Shown here: positions 1-10,313 of the stretch, piece by piece
Layout of the letters: each line of letters begins with the position of its first letter
Numbering within the stretch: the first letter of the stretch is position 1
Assembly (NCBI GenBank): GCA_002917075.1
Contig: NTMA01000034.1
Location: 310,001-374,000 of the forward strand
Reading direction: 5' to 3'
Length of the DNA stretch: 64,000 nucleotides
Origin: Hawksworthiomyces lignivorus
Taxonomy: Eukaryota > Ascomycota > Sordariomycetes > Ophiostomatales > Ophiostomataceae
Position numbers and translations under genes: made by a program
The notes under the pieces: generated by a model
What the model saw: only the letters and a program-made list of their open reading frames with translations
Databases searched by the model: none
Told to the model about the DNA's origin: nothing

Positions 1-468
1 GCGCGCGAACGTAATCCAAATGAGTGGGGCGTGGCACGAGTAGTACTCCGTACTGTAGTTCTTCATGTCTAGGTCATACGATTTCGGGATGGTGCATTTT
101 CATTCGGTTGAAAAAAAGACAGCAATACCATTCTTCGCCACTGACAGAAAAAGTGTAACGGAAGAAGCAATAGGCAAAGAGGTCAAATGCAGACGAAATT
201 TTTTTTTTTTTGAAGCGTGCTCGGGAGCAAGAGGAATAATAGACTGTAAACCACGAGATTATGAGTGGCCGATGCCTTGGCAGCTCGGCCTCCTGCTCTG
301 CCCGATCAAGAGGTGGCTGCTTGACTTGCAAGTATGAGTCCCATCCACCGCGTTGATATCATCTTTCAAGGTATATCTCTTAGGCATATGACTGCTTGGC
401 CTGTATTGTTTCTGTGACCAATGGCGAGAAGAAAGTCTAAAGCAAACCGAAGATAGCAGCGGATATTA
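1..468. other. No gene recognised at left edge
   Basis: I see no coding region with recognisable protein features here. The stretch has a short T run near 200-211. A cysteine pair (C-x2-C) can be read near 392-404, and it may be a worn first exon of the regulator remnant that follows, but no clean splice donor joins the two. Confidence 0.5.
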
Positions 469-2237
469 CAAATGCTCACATTCACATCATAGGCGTCGGA
501 AAGTCAAGTGTGACGAGCAGCGGCCACGATGTTCACACTGTGAGCGTCTAAATATGGAATGCAAATGGCGCTTGCCAATGGGTAGTCTCAGAAGTAGTAG
601 AAACAGTAGCGGGACGCAGAGACAACTGCGATTACCCGTGGTTACGCCATTAGCATCAAAGTAATTGAGCGTAGCAATGATGACGAAATGTAATTTTGAT
701 GCCAGGGGTAATAAAAACATGAGTGAATCGCCGACTCACAAGATTAGAGACAGCACGCCAGAAGGGCCAACTGCAATGTTCCAGTCGTAAATGAGCACGG
801 TGAACCAAATCTTCGACTTCGCAGGCTTCATGTGGGATAACGATGATGTTTGGCAGCAAGTTAGCTCGGATTCTGGGGCTGGAGTTGGGCTTAGTATTGA
901 GAATGGGATTGCACTTCCTCCCAAGAGAGGATCTCCTGGCAAGCCACCAAAACCATTACGAAAATGCGCTGGCTGAGGTTGCAACTGCTTTAACGACAGC
1001 GGCAATGGTATCTGCCTCGCAAGAGATTGACAATAGTGGTGTTGTATCTAATGTTGACAACGGTGCGTCTACTACTACATCTACAACTACCAGTACTAGA
1101 TGCACAAACGTAACTCTCAGCAGTGATCAACTACACGCGTACAAGACCACGACAAGCTCATTAGACAATAACAACACAGATAAGAATGGTAAATTACATC
1201 GTTAATACAACCTGGTATGTACCTTGAAAATCTTTTAGTGGCTCCCTTCTCTTTGAGCTATGTTGATATCTTAGATGGACGGATTGAGGCGACACACTCA
1301 AACTCAAACAGAGCGCACAACTCTAAAATGGAGCGATAAAAGCTGCCTAAGTGTAATTAAAAGCAATTTATCCTATGACTTCGCTTACTCGACGCGAGAG
1401 CTGTATCCGCAGGTGAAGAGGGTCTCTTCTTATCCAAAGACGACGAAATCTTGTAGAGACGCAACTAGCTGGTACATTTAAGAGCGATCTAGATCATGTT
1501 GAATCTCGAATAGGCCACACTGGGGATATATGATATCAGGCGTGCAAGGAAAGCACATGCGCCAGAAGATGATGTAGAAGATGTCCACTTCCAGATTCTT
1601 TATCAACTAAAAATAGTCTTTTTCAGAAAGTTCAAAGCTTTATGGGTCATATATCTCGAATTGATCCGTGGCACCGATCAGGAGGCACTGTCGAAGATGA
1701 AATTGACATAATGAACATTGGAGCTTCCATAGTATTAGATTTAAGAGGACTCTGTGGAAATAGACCATCCTTGATGGATCATGCAGTCGCTAGTAAACTG
1801 ACGGCGGTCCATGTATCTACTCATCTCGCGTCCATCATGACTAGGTCATCTCGCACGTACTTGTCCAGCTATTACGCCAGCAAAGTCCACCTTCGTCACG
1901 TTGCTTACAAAACTCTACCCTAACACAGTAGACCATAGATGCCCTTTTCAACATCCAACACCTGGCGCGTCTACTTATGCAAGGGTTGGATCCAGAGGAT
2001 TCACTTCCAGTGAGCATGCTCTGGCCCTTACTGATGCTAGGATCCGAAGAGCAGGATGTGGAAGAGCGAGTATGGATCCGAACACAAATCCTGCGTATGG
2101 AAAAGGTTACCAGCAACTCAAGAATTACAGCGCAAGTTCTAGAAGAAGTCCAAAAGAGACAGGACATCTTAAAATCGCGAGTCGACATCCGGTTGGTCAT
2201 GCATGACGTTTCTAATTCATGCTTTGCCATTGTCTGA
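469..2237 (+). pseudogene. Decayed Zn2Cys6 transcription factor, Fungal_trans_2 type
   Basis: The start holds the second half of a Zn2Cys6 cluster (RRRKVKCDEQRPRC, then SHCERLNMEC) at about 500-565. The final 300 bases encode a typical C-terminal stretch of a fungal transcription factor of the PF11951 kind (motifs SMLWPLLMLGSEE and ERVWIRTQILRME, about 2020-2110), ending at a stop at 2235-2237. Between them are coding-like pieces in different frames: a serine/threonine-rich linker at about 950-1200, which shifts frame near 930, and a helical region at 1642-1900. A TAG at about 1929 lies directly before the conserved TIDALFNIQHLARLL segment in the same frame. The first C-x2-C pair is missing or displaced. 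The known role of the family is sequence-specific regulation of nearby metabolic genes. I infer a dead gene; a complicated multi-intron model cannot be fully excluded. Confidence 0.6.
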
Positions 2238-2572
2238 CTTGTCTAGGAGCAGGAAACGTAAGTAGCATCATAATGAATTCATTGAAACCCAAGCATATGA
2301 CCCGCTGAGCTCAAAAAACAAGTACATGTCAACAAATGTTAATGCAGGCTAGCCAGCTAGAACATTCTGGATAAATATCATGTCAAATCTACTTATGCTC
2401 TATCCCTATAGGCGCCTGTATTTTAAGTACTTTGGTATCGGTGTAATCTGACTCCGATACGAAATAGTAGAATTATCTTGGTTAGATTACCCCGCTACCC
2501 GTTTACTTCTAGGACTTGTTTATGATCTCGCAATGCTTACATATGCAGTTCATGAGCAGAACCAAGGTCATT
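2238..2572. other. Intergenic spacer
   Basis: AT-rich spacer between the regulator remnant and the nucleotidyltransferase gene. I see no repeat or RNA gene. In the reading frame of the next gene an earlier ATG occurs at 2522, but that extension looks non-conserved. Confidence 0.4.
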
Positions 2573-3370
2573 ATGAATCCTGCTAGCTACGGGTCGCTTC
2601 CGGATTCAGCTGTCTCTGCTCTAGAAGAATTACTTGCATGCCAAGATGCGTCTATCATCAGCATCATTCTGACCGGATCTGCCGCACGTGGGGTGGCAAC
2701 GAAGCACTCTGATGTCGACGTGATTGTCGTTCGAGACGAAGTGGAAGGAGCAAGCCGCCGTGAGGTGACTCACAGTACCGCCATCGATACGATCCCCATG
2801 ACCTTGACCGAGATCGAAACTGTGAAGCCAGTTGGATCGGAAGGTGCGTGGGTTCGCTGGTCCTTTGCATGGACTCAGATCCTCAGAGATCACTCCGGTG
2901 GCCGCGTCCCAGATGCCGTACGCCATCAGGCAAGCTTGGATGAGCAAGAGGTCGAAGATTTGCTGATTGGCTGTTCGCGCCTCGACGAGTTTCTCAACTT
3001 CTGCTATCGAGCGCTTAAGTCGCACCGTGATGATCGGCGAGATGCGGCGCGTTTGGATTCCGCCGAGAGCATCGCGTCTTTTTTGGATGTTGTTTTTGCT
3101 TTGGCTGGGAGAGTGAGGCCCTATAACAAGTATCTCGCATGGGAATTGAATAAGCACCCCCTTCCGCTTCTAGGCACCAATTGGGAAGAAGAACATCTCC
3201 TCGCCACAGTCAACGGGCTCCTAGACGGAAGTGAAACCGCAAATCGTCAAGCATTCTTGACTATAGAGAAAGAATGTCGTGCTTATGACCAAAGGCATAG
3301 CCAAGAGGCGTTATCACGAGTGATCGACAGTTGGGGAGAAGAACTCGGGTTGTTGCGAGGTCAGTTTTGA
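2573..3370 (+). CDS. Pol beta-like nucleotidyltransferase-domain protein
   Basis: Single-exon gene of 265 residues from the ATG at 2573 (an in-frame ATG at 2522 would add 17). Near the N-terminus it has the minimal nucleotidyltransferase signature: GSAARG followed by SDVDVIVV, with the two metal-binding aspartates four and six residues after a lysine-histidine pair (about residues 47 and 49 from this start). A third acidic position may be the Asp of STAIDTIPMT, about 23 residues later. The rest is helical, like the substrate-binding half of small aminoglycoside-type nucleotidyltransferases. Family knowledge: these enzymes transfer NMP to small molecules, RNA or proteins; the substrate here cannot be told. 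The gene has no intron and is clearly richer in G+C than the AT-rich DNA on both sides, which fits acquisition from bacteria (inference). Confident on the fold, not on the function. Confidence 0.7.
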   Translation: MNPASYGSLPDSAVSALEELLACQDASIISIILTGSAARGVATKHSDVDVIVVRDEVEGASRREVTHSTAIDTIPMTLTEIETVKPVGSEGAWVRWSFAWTQILRDHSGGRVPDAVRHQASLDEQEVEDLLIGCSRLDEFLNFCYRALKSHRDDRRDAARLDSAESIASFLDVVFALAGRVRPYNKYLAWELNKHPLPLLGTNWEEEHLLATVNGLLDGSETANRQAFLTIEKECRAYDQRHSQEALSRVIDSWGEELGLLRGQF

Positions 3371-4300
3371 AAGGTTTTACAGAAAATAGTCGTACAGGAT
3401 AGGCCAGTAGGAGAGATTGAAAGTTCCACCATCTGCTGTATAAGTTGTTTTGTGTTCTTTTCAAGTCTTTGAATTTGCTTCTGGCTTCAGTCTGTAAAGT
3501 ATAAGACTGTGTCTTAGCCAAGTCCTCTATACAGGCCTTCAACCACGGCTTCCAAGCAGTTGAACACTAGTCACTAAATGAGTCCAAAAGGCCTTCCGCT
3601 GAGATCAATTTTCAGTCACTCGTGGCCTTTTATATATTCTCTACGAAGTTGATCAGGATAAGTTCCCTAGGACATTCTATGCGCTTGTAATTTCTGTACC
3701 AAGAAACCAATTATAACTGTGACAATTGTTGTTATCGCTGGTGCCGTTCTTTAGACAAGTTCATATGGTCAAGCTCAGCTTATGGTTAGTTGCGTAGGGC
3801 CGTTGGGACGAGTGAAAAGCTATCTTTTAGACTGTGAGAGATTTCCGTGTCGTTTCAGTATCTCATTTGCTTGACACCAGTGCGTCTCTTACGTTGACGG
3901 ATAGCTAGAGTAGGCCTGTGGCTATATTTTCTTGCATTTGGTTAATAACTTTTTCTAACCCAAGGTAATTTTATTAATAAGATAAGTTACCGATATAGAT
4001 TAGTCCTTAAGGCTATATGGGCCTTAATTGTAAGAAACCAGATACGTTTTGATATCCTATTAGCTCGCTCTGACTTGCCTTCTCTTCGTATTTGAAACCC
4101 ACCAGCTCCAATTTTTTTTTTTTTTTTTTTTGGGCTGAGCTATGCTAATATGGGTCAAAAGGCAGCTGACGCCGAAATTACCGCTCTCTTTCGCGTATAA
4201 CTGCCTTGATTCTGAATATGTCCAAGTTTGGGACGTGAACAGCCAAGATAGAGTCTACCCACACGATTTCAAGTTGTCGATATGCAAAATTTTCGCTCCA
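3371..4300. other. Intergenic region, upstream of Zn2Cys6 regulator
   Basis: About 930 bases without a supported gene. It has AT-rich blocks and a T run of about 21 at 4112-4131. The open frame of the next gene extends back to an ATG at 4142, but those extra 53 residues do not look like a conserved N-terminus. Confidence 0.4.
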
Positions 4301-6208
4301 ATGGACACAAAACAGCGCCAGCGGAAGAAAACTTTCACAGGTTGCTGGACTTGCAGAATTCGTCGTGTGAAATGCGATGAGCATATGCCGTCTTGCCAGA
4401 GATGCAAGCAACGTGGAGTCATCTGTGAGGGGTATGGAGTCCGTCTTACATGGCCCTTGATAGACAAACAAGATGATCAAAATCAACTCGTCTCGAGAGA
4501 AGACGCGCCAGCAATTTCCCATCCTGGATTTAGAAGCAATAGACGTATCATTGAAAACAAAGAGAAACACCAGGTTGCCATTTGGACTCCCTCAGAAATT
4601 GACACAATGTTGGAACGAATTGACAGATGTCCTATTGGAGCATCAAGAAGCGAAAATGGTATCTTTTCAGTTTTTACCATACGAATGAGTTCTTCGCGAC
4701 ACACGATTATTACGCCTAGCTCTAGAAATACCGACCAAACCACAGCCTATGTCGCTTCTGGCGCTCCTGATGCAACTAATGATTCACAAGATCTGGTTGT
4801 TCCCCAAATACAGTCTCCAAACAACCTGCACATCAGCTCCGCCAACAATATTCTTGATACACTGACGCACGAAGACGATATATCTAATGGCCAGCCAAGT
4901 TCCGAATTCGCCCCAGAAGCAAGTGGTGCTGCAGAGACACCAGTGCTCTTACACTCTATAGAAACCACCCAGCTCCCTGTTGGCAACATTGTTAATCTAC
5001 CGTCCGCAAGACATAACATCGACGAATTAAAATCGCCCCCTCCAGAATGGGCGCTAAAACATCAGTCTCCCAGACATCTAGATATACTTCAGATGCCAGT
5101 TTCTCAAAAGCGACTGATTCACCACTGGGTGACATATACCAGTCGTAAAGTAGCGCTCATAGACGGGCCTCATAACCCATGCCGCACTATGATGCTGCCT
5201 ATGGCGCTCAAGGGCCTTTTGTTAGCCTCAGACGCATCAACTTCTGACATTGCCACTTTTCACGGCATCTGTGCCTGCGCAGCTTACAATTTATATGAAC
5301 TTGGTAACAGAAAGAACAAGCAGGATCACGAACTTGCGTGGGCACATGACCAACAGGCTCTACATCACCTCTCTCACAATCTGGCTGACGCCGATCACCG
5401 TCATGATCAGTCTCTTGCCATGGCCATCATGGCATGCATCACTATCGAGGCAATCTCTGGTCACACGTGTCGTTGGAGAGTGCACCTTAGAGGTGGTCTT
5501 GCCTATCTCAACAACCTTGTCACTAATTCTGCGAGGATGGAAGGCGCACCTCCCTTTCAAACACATCTCGTTACCATGGCTATTCTATGCGGCTTTGAAG
5601 TACCTCTCGAGTTTAAACTGTTCTTAGACGGAGACAAGGCCGTTGAGCTCAATTTCCCTTACTATGGAGTTACGACCTCGTTCCTTCGTAACCTAGACAG
5701 CATCAATGCGCTTGCAACATCCAAAGAACCTCCAGCTGCGAGAGATCTGGACATATTTGAGCTTCAGCTGTATCTCAATTTCCCTTCGGTTTGTGAAAGC
5801 TTGCTCCCAGAGCCTCAGTCTACCATGCTGCATCGAATGACACAGGCCTTTTATTATGCTAGCCTTGTATTCTTTCAGCGATCTATTAAAAAGGTATCGA
5901 TAGACGCTGTACAAGAAATCGTTGAATGTGGAATAATTCAATTGGAAGGCATTGAATCGATCAGCAAGGGTTCTGCGGGCTGTATCATGATGTGGCCGGT
6001 CATCATCTTAGGAGCCGAATGTGACACACCCGCGCTGCAAGAGCGCATGAAATCCTGGTTTAAAGCGAAGCAAAAATTAGGCTTCAGAAATATCGTCATG
6101 ATTTGGTATATGATAGAGGCGTTATGGGATAGTAGAACTGGCGGAAATAAGGATGTTGACTGGAGAGACATTATTTCTGAAGTAAAATACGATGTTTTTA
6201 GGTTATGA
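4301..6208 (+). CDS. Zn2Cys6 transcription factor, acr-2-like
   Basis: Uninterrupted frame of 635 residues from the ATG at 4301; an in-frame ATG at 4142 would add 53. I prefer 4301 because the zinc cluster then starts at residue 15, as usual. Cysteines 15, 18, 25, 32, 35 and 42 fit C-x2-C-x6-C-x6-C-x2-C-x6-C, with the basic linker RIRRVK between the second and third. The cluster is followed by GYGVRLTWP, a motif I know from regulators related to the Neurospora acriflavine-sensitivity protein acr-2. Residues from about 270 to the end form the helical Fungal_trans_2 region. It acts in the nucleus as a DNA-binding regulator. The gene ends 552 bases before the ERG4 gene on the same strand, so that gene is a plausible target (inference). 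Confidence 0.85.
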   Translation: MDTKQRQRKKTFTGCWTCRIRRVKCDEHMPSCQRCKQRGVICEGYGVRLTWPLIDKQDDQNQLVSREDAPAISHPGFRSNRRIIENKEKHQVAIWTPSEIDTMLERIDRCPIGASRSENGIFSVFTIRMSSSRHTIITPSSRNTDQTTAYVASGAPDATNDSQDLVVPQIQSPNNLHISSANNILDTLTHEDDISNGQPSSEFAPEASGAAETPVLLHSIETTQLPVGNIVNLPSARHNIDELKSPPPEWALKHQSPRHLDILQMPVSQKRLIHHWVTYTSRKVALIDGPHNPCRTMMLPMALKGLLLASDASTSDIATFHGICACAAYNLYELGNRKNKQDHELAWAHDQQALHHLSHNLADADHRHDQSLAMAIMACITIEAISGHTCRWRVHLRGGLAYLNNLVTNSARMEGAPPFQTHLVTMAILCGFEVPLEFKLFLDGDKAVELNFPYYGVTTSFLRNLDSINALATSKEPPAARDLDIFELQLYLNFPSVCESLLPEPQSTMLHRMTQAFYYASLVFFQRSIKKVSIDAVQEIVECGIIQLEGIESISKGSAGCIMMWPVIILGAECDTPALQERMKSWFKAKQKLGFRNIVMIWYMIEALWDSRTGGNKDVDWRDIISEVKYDVFRL

Positions 6209-6760
6209 AATCCCACCTTATATTGGTATGTAGATAGCTTTTATTTAGGAGCGAGGAACAGAAACTTAACCTTAATGCCAAGCTGTGCGCTAAATCCTTA
6301 TGTAACGAAGTGCATTTGGAGCGGGAGACAGTGCATTTTAAAATGCCGTACACGGCAATTAAGCAAAACGCGTCCCACAACAGCGATTCTCTGTGCCCAT
6401 TTTTGGAGCCAGCTGGTTTGAGCCATTGTACATGATTGGCTCGCTTTCTCTTTCCTCGTCATCCAGTTTGCCCAAACTGACATTATCACGAGTCGACGTA
6501 AGATGCGGGTGAAATGCATTCTTGCCAGGAATATTTATTATTCTATGCGAACACCGAGAGAAAAGATCGGCCTATTTAATCTCGGTGTCGCCCACACGTA
6601 GAAGAAGATGCAGACAGAAGTTTTCGGCATCCTTTAACATTGTGAAACAAAACTGTATCGGAACTACAGCCTACGGCAGCCCTCTTATCATATGCAAAAG
6701 CGACACAATTTTTTTTTTCCAATTAGATCGATTGCAGCGAAGTCACAAGGCCCTATTGGT
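6209..6760. other. Spacer between regulator and ERG4
   Basis: The 5' flank of the sterol reductase gene. The short open frames here look random. An in-frame ATG at 6692, followed by a T run, would extend the next protein by 23 residues with no family support. Confidence 0.4.
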
Positions 6761-8305
6761 ATGAGCTCTGGAAGCAAGCCGGCTGAAAAGCCCATGGATG
6801 AACGAGCTACGCGAAATGAAAAGGCTGTGCTGTTGGAATATTTTGAGTTTGGTGGCCCTCTAGGCACGTTTGCCTTAATGTTTGGGTTTCCATTGCTCAT
6901 GTGGTACATGTGGATTGGTCTCGTATACTACGACGGCCAGCTCCCATTTCCTTCACCAGGACACTCATGGTTTCAGTTTATGTCCCACTTGGTAGAGCTC
7001 GCATACATGGGTGCTTTTCCAACAAAACGAGCATGGACGATATACTGGGCATTTTTCATGATTGAGATGTTTTTTTACTACACATTGCCAGGAGTGACCT
7101 GTTACGGTAAGCCACTAGGCAACAAGAAGCAGCTTAAGTATTTCTGCAATGCTTATCTCAGCTTCTACGCAACAATCGCCATTGCAGCTACACTCCATGT
7201 AACTCGAATATTCCCTTTATACGCCGTGATCGATGAGTTTGGACCCCTCATGAGTGTCGCCATTTTATCTGGGTTTCTTAACAGTTTTCTCGTCTTCTCT
7301 TCTGCCTTTATCCGCAACAAAACCTACCGACTCTCAGGTTACCCGATCTACGATTTTTTTATGGGGGCTGAGCTCAATCCACGGATTGGCATTCTCGACC
7401 TCAAGATGTTCTACGAAGTGCGTATTCCTTGGTTCATCCTATTTCTTATTAGTTCTGCTGCAGCCGCCCGGCAGTACGAAGACTATGGGTACGTATCTGG
7501 GGAACTCTTATTCATTGTTATGGCGCATTTCCTTTACGCCAACGCCTGCAGTAAAGCAGAGCAGTCGATAACTACAAGCTGGTAAGTAATTTTCCGAAAT
7601 TGCCGCACGACAAAGGAAATATGTGTTAATGTTATACAGGGATATGCACTCCGAAAAGCTAGGCTTCATGCTTACATTCTGGAACATGGCAGGAGTGCCA
7701 TTTTCGTATTGTCACTGTTCACTGTTCCTGGTCCGCCACCACCCGGACGAATACCATCTATCCTCAATGGCACTATCCACTTTAGTTGTCTCATATTTGC
7801 TTGTCTATTGGATATGGGACACAGCCAATAGTCAGAAGAACAGTTTTCGTCAAATGGAGCGAGGCCAATGGGTGCCACGCAAGACGTTCCCTCAGCTGCC
7901 GTGGTTGGTCATAAAGAACCCAAAGACAATTGAAACGGCAACTGGAGAACGTATTTTGGTCGATGGGTGGTATGCTTTCGCGAGAAAGCCGCACTATACG
8001 TGCGACGCTTTTTTTGCTATCTCATGGGCATTTGTCACAGGGTTGCAGTGAGTCATACTTGCCTATCGATTGATATCAATCCCCTGCTGATTAATTATTA
8101 GAAGCCCATTACCGTGGTTCTATCCTGTTTTCTTTTGCATCATGATCGTGCATCGAACAACCCGAGACATAGCCAAATGCAGGAAGAAGTATGGCGACGC
8201 TTGGAATCAGTACGAGAAACAAGTTCCGTACTTATACATTCCGGTATGTAAATTTCTGCGTATAATAATGTAAAGGGACTAACAGTTTTCAAGTACATTT
8301 GGTAG
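6761..8305 (+). CDS. erg4: Sterol C-24(28) reductase (ERG4)
   Basis: Four exons: 6761-7581, 7640-8047, 8102-8243 and 8294-8305. All introns are GT-AG of 50-58 nt; the last exon carries only PYIW-type C-terminal codons and the stop. They total 1383 nt, or 460 residues, the usual ERG4 length. The enzyme reduces ergosta-5,7,22,24(28)-tetraenol to ergosterol with NADPH, the last step of ergosterol synthesis in the ER membrane. Family landmarks are all present: [20 protein letters not shown] at the N-terminus, [24 protein letters not shown]-like (YEVRIPWF), [25 protein letters not shown] and the ARKPHYTCD stretch. Hydrophobic segments recur through the protein. Many filamentous fungi keep two ERG4 paralogues; I cannot tell whether this is the main or the extra copy. 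Flanking acr-2-like regulators suggest local control. Confidence 0.93.
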
Positions 8306-8899
8306 CCAAAGCATTCCTGAGATTATTAGACTCCATCATTATCCACCATTGTGCGCTCGAAGAGTACAATTTCAATTGTTATCGTCGTGTTGCAACAATT
8401 CAAGCGAACTGTACACATTGAAAAGTTCCTTCCACAATGATAACAGAACTTTGATTAAGCAATCAAGGAACCTGACCTAAACAAACACATATCAATAGCT
8501 TATCTAAACATTATTTTCAATTATTTGAGTGTAATATCGGTCTTTGTTAGGGAGTAAACAAGAGAGACCTACCATTTGTAATTATATTCACGAATAATAT
8601 TGAAGTACTCCGTATCATGCTCTCCTTAGTTCTAAAGCTATTGAGGTACTACGGCTTATTTGTATTGCAGGTAGTACTCTTTCGCATGGCAGTATGACTT
8701 AGTCAGAACGAACTTAACAAAACAAAGGGTAAATTTGTCAACTAGCTCTAGCTGAGCAACAATAATCTACTGGTGATACGTCACTAAGCTAGCAGATGTA
8801 GGTTATCGAGAAAGGTACCTGGTCTCTAGTTTAATTGGAACACAAGAAGAAATTAACATGTCAGCGATCTGTGTAGTCTTAACTTCTCACTACACATTT
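8306..8899. other. Convergent 3' intergenic region
   Basis: AT-rich DNA between the 3' ends of two convergent genes. No coding or repeat structure was recognised. Confidence 0.4.
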
Positions 8900-9961
8900 T
8901 CAAAGATACGGCTTTGATTCTGTGTGAGAAATAAAGACACCTGCATAACCACCGTCAACAGTTGCCTTATCCACCAGAGCCAAAACCGACTTAGCGCTAT
9001 CTTCTGGCTTCAGAGGTCCTTGAAAGGTGGGTGAATATTGCTTGAATTTCCCAAACATAGCCATAGCAAGTTGTCCCTCTTCTTCCGTGGCTATCAAAAT
9101 TGTTAGTAAGAATCATTTAATTTCCGTTGCAAAAGTAGCTACACACCAATATTAAGACTGCCGGTGTCTACAGCACCAGGGCATATAGCCATGCAGAGAA
9201 CGCCTTTTTCGCGGTACAAGGCACTGAACTTGGCTACGGCCATATTAAGAGCGGCTTTGCTCATTGCATAGGACGTGGCTTGGTAGATATCGGCCTTGAG
9301 AGTCATCTCAGGATCCGACATACCCGTGGAAATAGCAATGGCTTTCTTTGCCTTTCCTTTTAGAATCAGAGGCATAAAGGCATTGAAGAGATGAACAGCG
9401 CCAATAGAATTGACTCGGAAGTGGTCAATTAGGTCTTGTTCAAGGGCTTTCGGATCATGGCTTCTGTGGAAATATTAATCTCAAATCAAGAATCGCGGAG
9501 ACCCTTGCCATTCCACCTGAAGTCCACCTGAAGCTTACAGAGTATCAAAGCCAACCAATGCAGTCTTAGCTTGAAGCGCAGCATTGGCTATGACATAGTC
9601 AACAGTGCCATTGGTTTTCTCAGACACATACTGAACTGCTTTCTATATTTTCTTGAGATTAGTTTCAGGTTCGAATTGAATTGATAGGGTATGGCTCACC
9701 TCTAGTGCTACTGGGTCCGTTGTGTCGGCCTGGATGATGTGAATATTTTTTCGACCGATTTCGGAAGCAACTTTGGACTCGACGGCTTCTTTATCACGAA
9801 CAAGGCCAAAAACAGTGTTAGATGGGGTTTCAGAGAGTTGGCGGACGAATTCGAACTAGATAGTGAAATAACATATTAGCTACACGAGCCTGGAGTGCGA
9901 ATCAGGAACGGGAACGTACACCAAGGCCGCGCGAGACACCGGTAATCACCCAGGAAGACAT
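8900..9961 (-). CDS. Short-chain dehydrogenase/reductase, NorA-like
   Basis: Five exons on the minus strand: 9961-9920, 9855-9700, 9642-9539, 9463-9147 and 9090-8900. All introns are GT-AG and the total is 810 nt (269 residues), in frame throughout. The N-terminus MSSWVITGVSRGLG contains the Rossmann TGxxxGxG motif. It is followed by an NTVFGLVR strand, an ANAA-type motif (VIANAALQ) and the catalytic serine (about 145), tyrosine (about 165) and lysine (about 169) of YAMSK. This makes it a classical NAD(P)(H) SDR, closest in feel to the NorA/ketoreductase-like fungal group. The substrate is unknown. The intron phases agree with the conserved sequence, so the model is firm. A TATA element lies about 92-99 bases upstream. 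It is divergent from the next regulator across 352 bases. Confidence 0.88.
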
Positions 9962-10052
9962 TGTGATACTTTGTAAAATTTATGAAGCTAGAGAAGAAGT
10001 GGTAGGATGATTATGAGGATTACTGAGTCGAGATGAATAGCAAAAGTTCCTG

Positions 10053-10060
10053 TATTTATA
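10053..10060 (-). promoter_or_regulatory. TATA box of the short-chain dehydrogenase gene
   Basis: Perfect TATAAATA on the minus strand, 92-99 bases before the ATG at 9961. Confidence 0.6.
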
Positions 10061-10228
10061 TCTCGACCTGAGCTTTGTATGCTCGCTTTGCTGATTTTAA
10101 ATCCACCGTAGTATGATGGGCTTGCAAACAGAAAGGATCCACTTTAAATTGCCAAGATACAGAAAAGTTGCCATTTTTCCCAAAACAGAATGAGAGGGGA
10201 CCATTAATAATCAGATCACTCCGCGCCG

Positions 10229-10236
10229 TATATAAG
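10229..10236 (+). promoter_or_regulatory. TATA box of the downstream regulator gene
   Basis: TATATAAG, about 78-85 bases before the ATG at 10314. Because it lies so close to the alternative ATG codons at 10248 and 10266, it supports 10314 as the real start. Confidence 0.55.
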
Positions 10237-10313
10237 AAAAAGTAAATATGGCTTACTTTTTTTTTATGCTTGATAATAGCTCTCAGCTTGCACAACCCAG
10301 GAATCGATCCACA

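Larger units (their letters stand above)
9962..10313. promoter_or_regulatory. Shared divergent promoter, SDR and regulator
   Basis: A 352-base region between two divergent starts. It has one TATA element for each side: TATAAATA on the minus strand at 10053-10060 for the dehydrogenase and TATATAAG on the plus strand at 10229-10236 for the regulator. This argues that the dehydrogenase and the regulator may be co-controlled (inference). Confidence 0.6.

Noticed and set aside
2289..2320. CATATGACCCGCTGAGCTCAA resembling the start of large-subunit rRNA
   Set aside because: Only a dozen bases match ACCCGCTGAACTTAA and the flanking ITS2/LSU sequence is missing.
9660..9690. GGTTCGAATTG resembling a tRNA T-loop
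   Set aside because: It lies inside an intron of the short-chain dehydrogenase gene and no acceptor or anticodon stem can be drawn.
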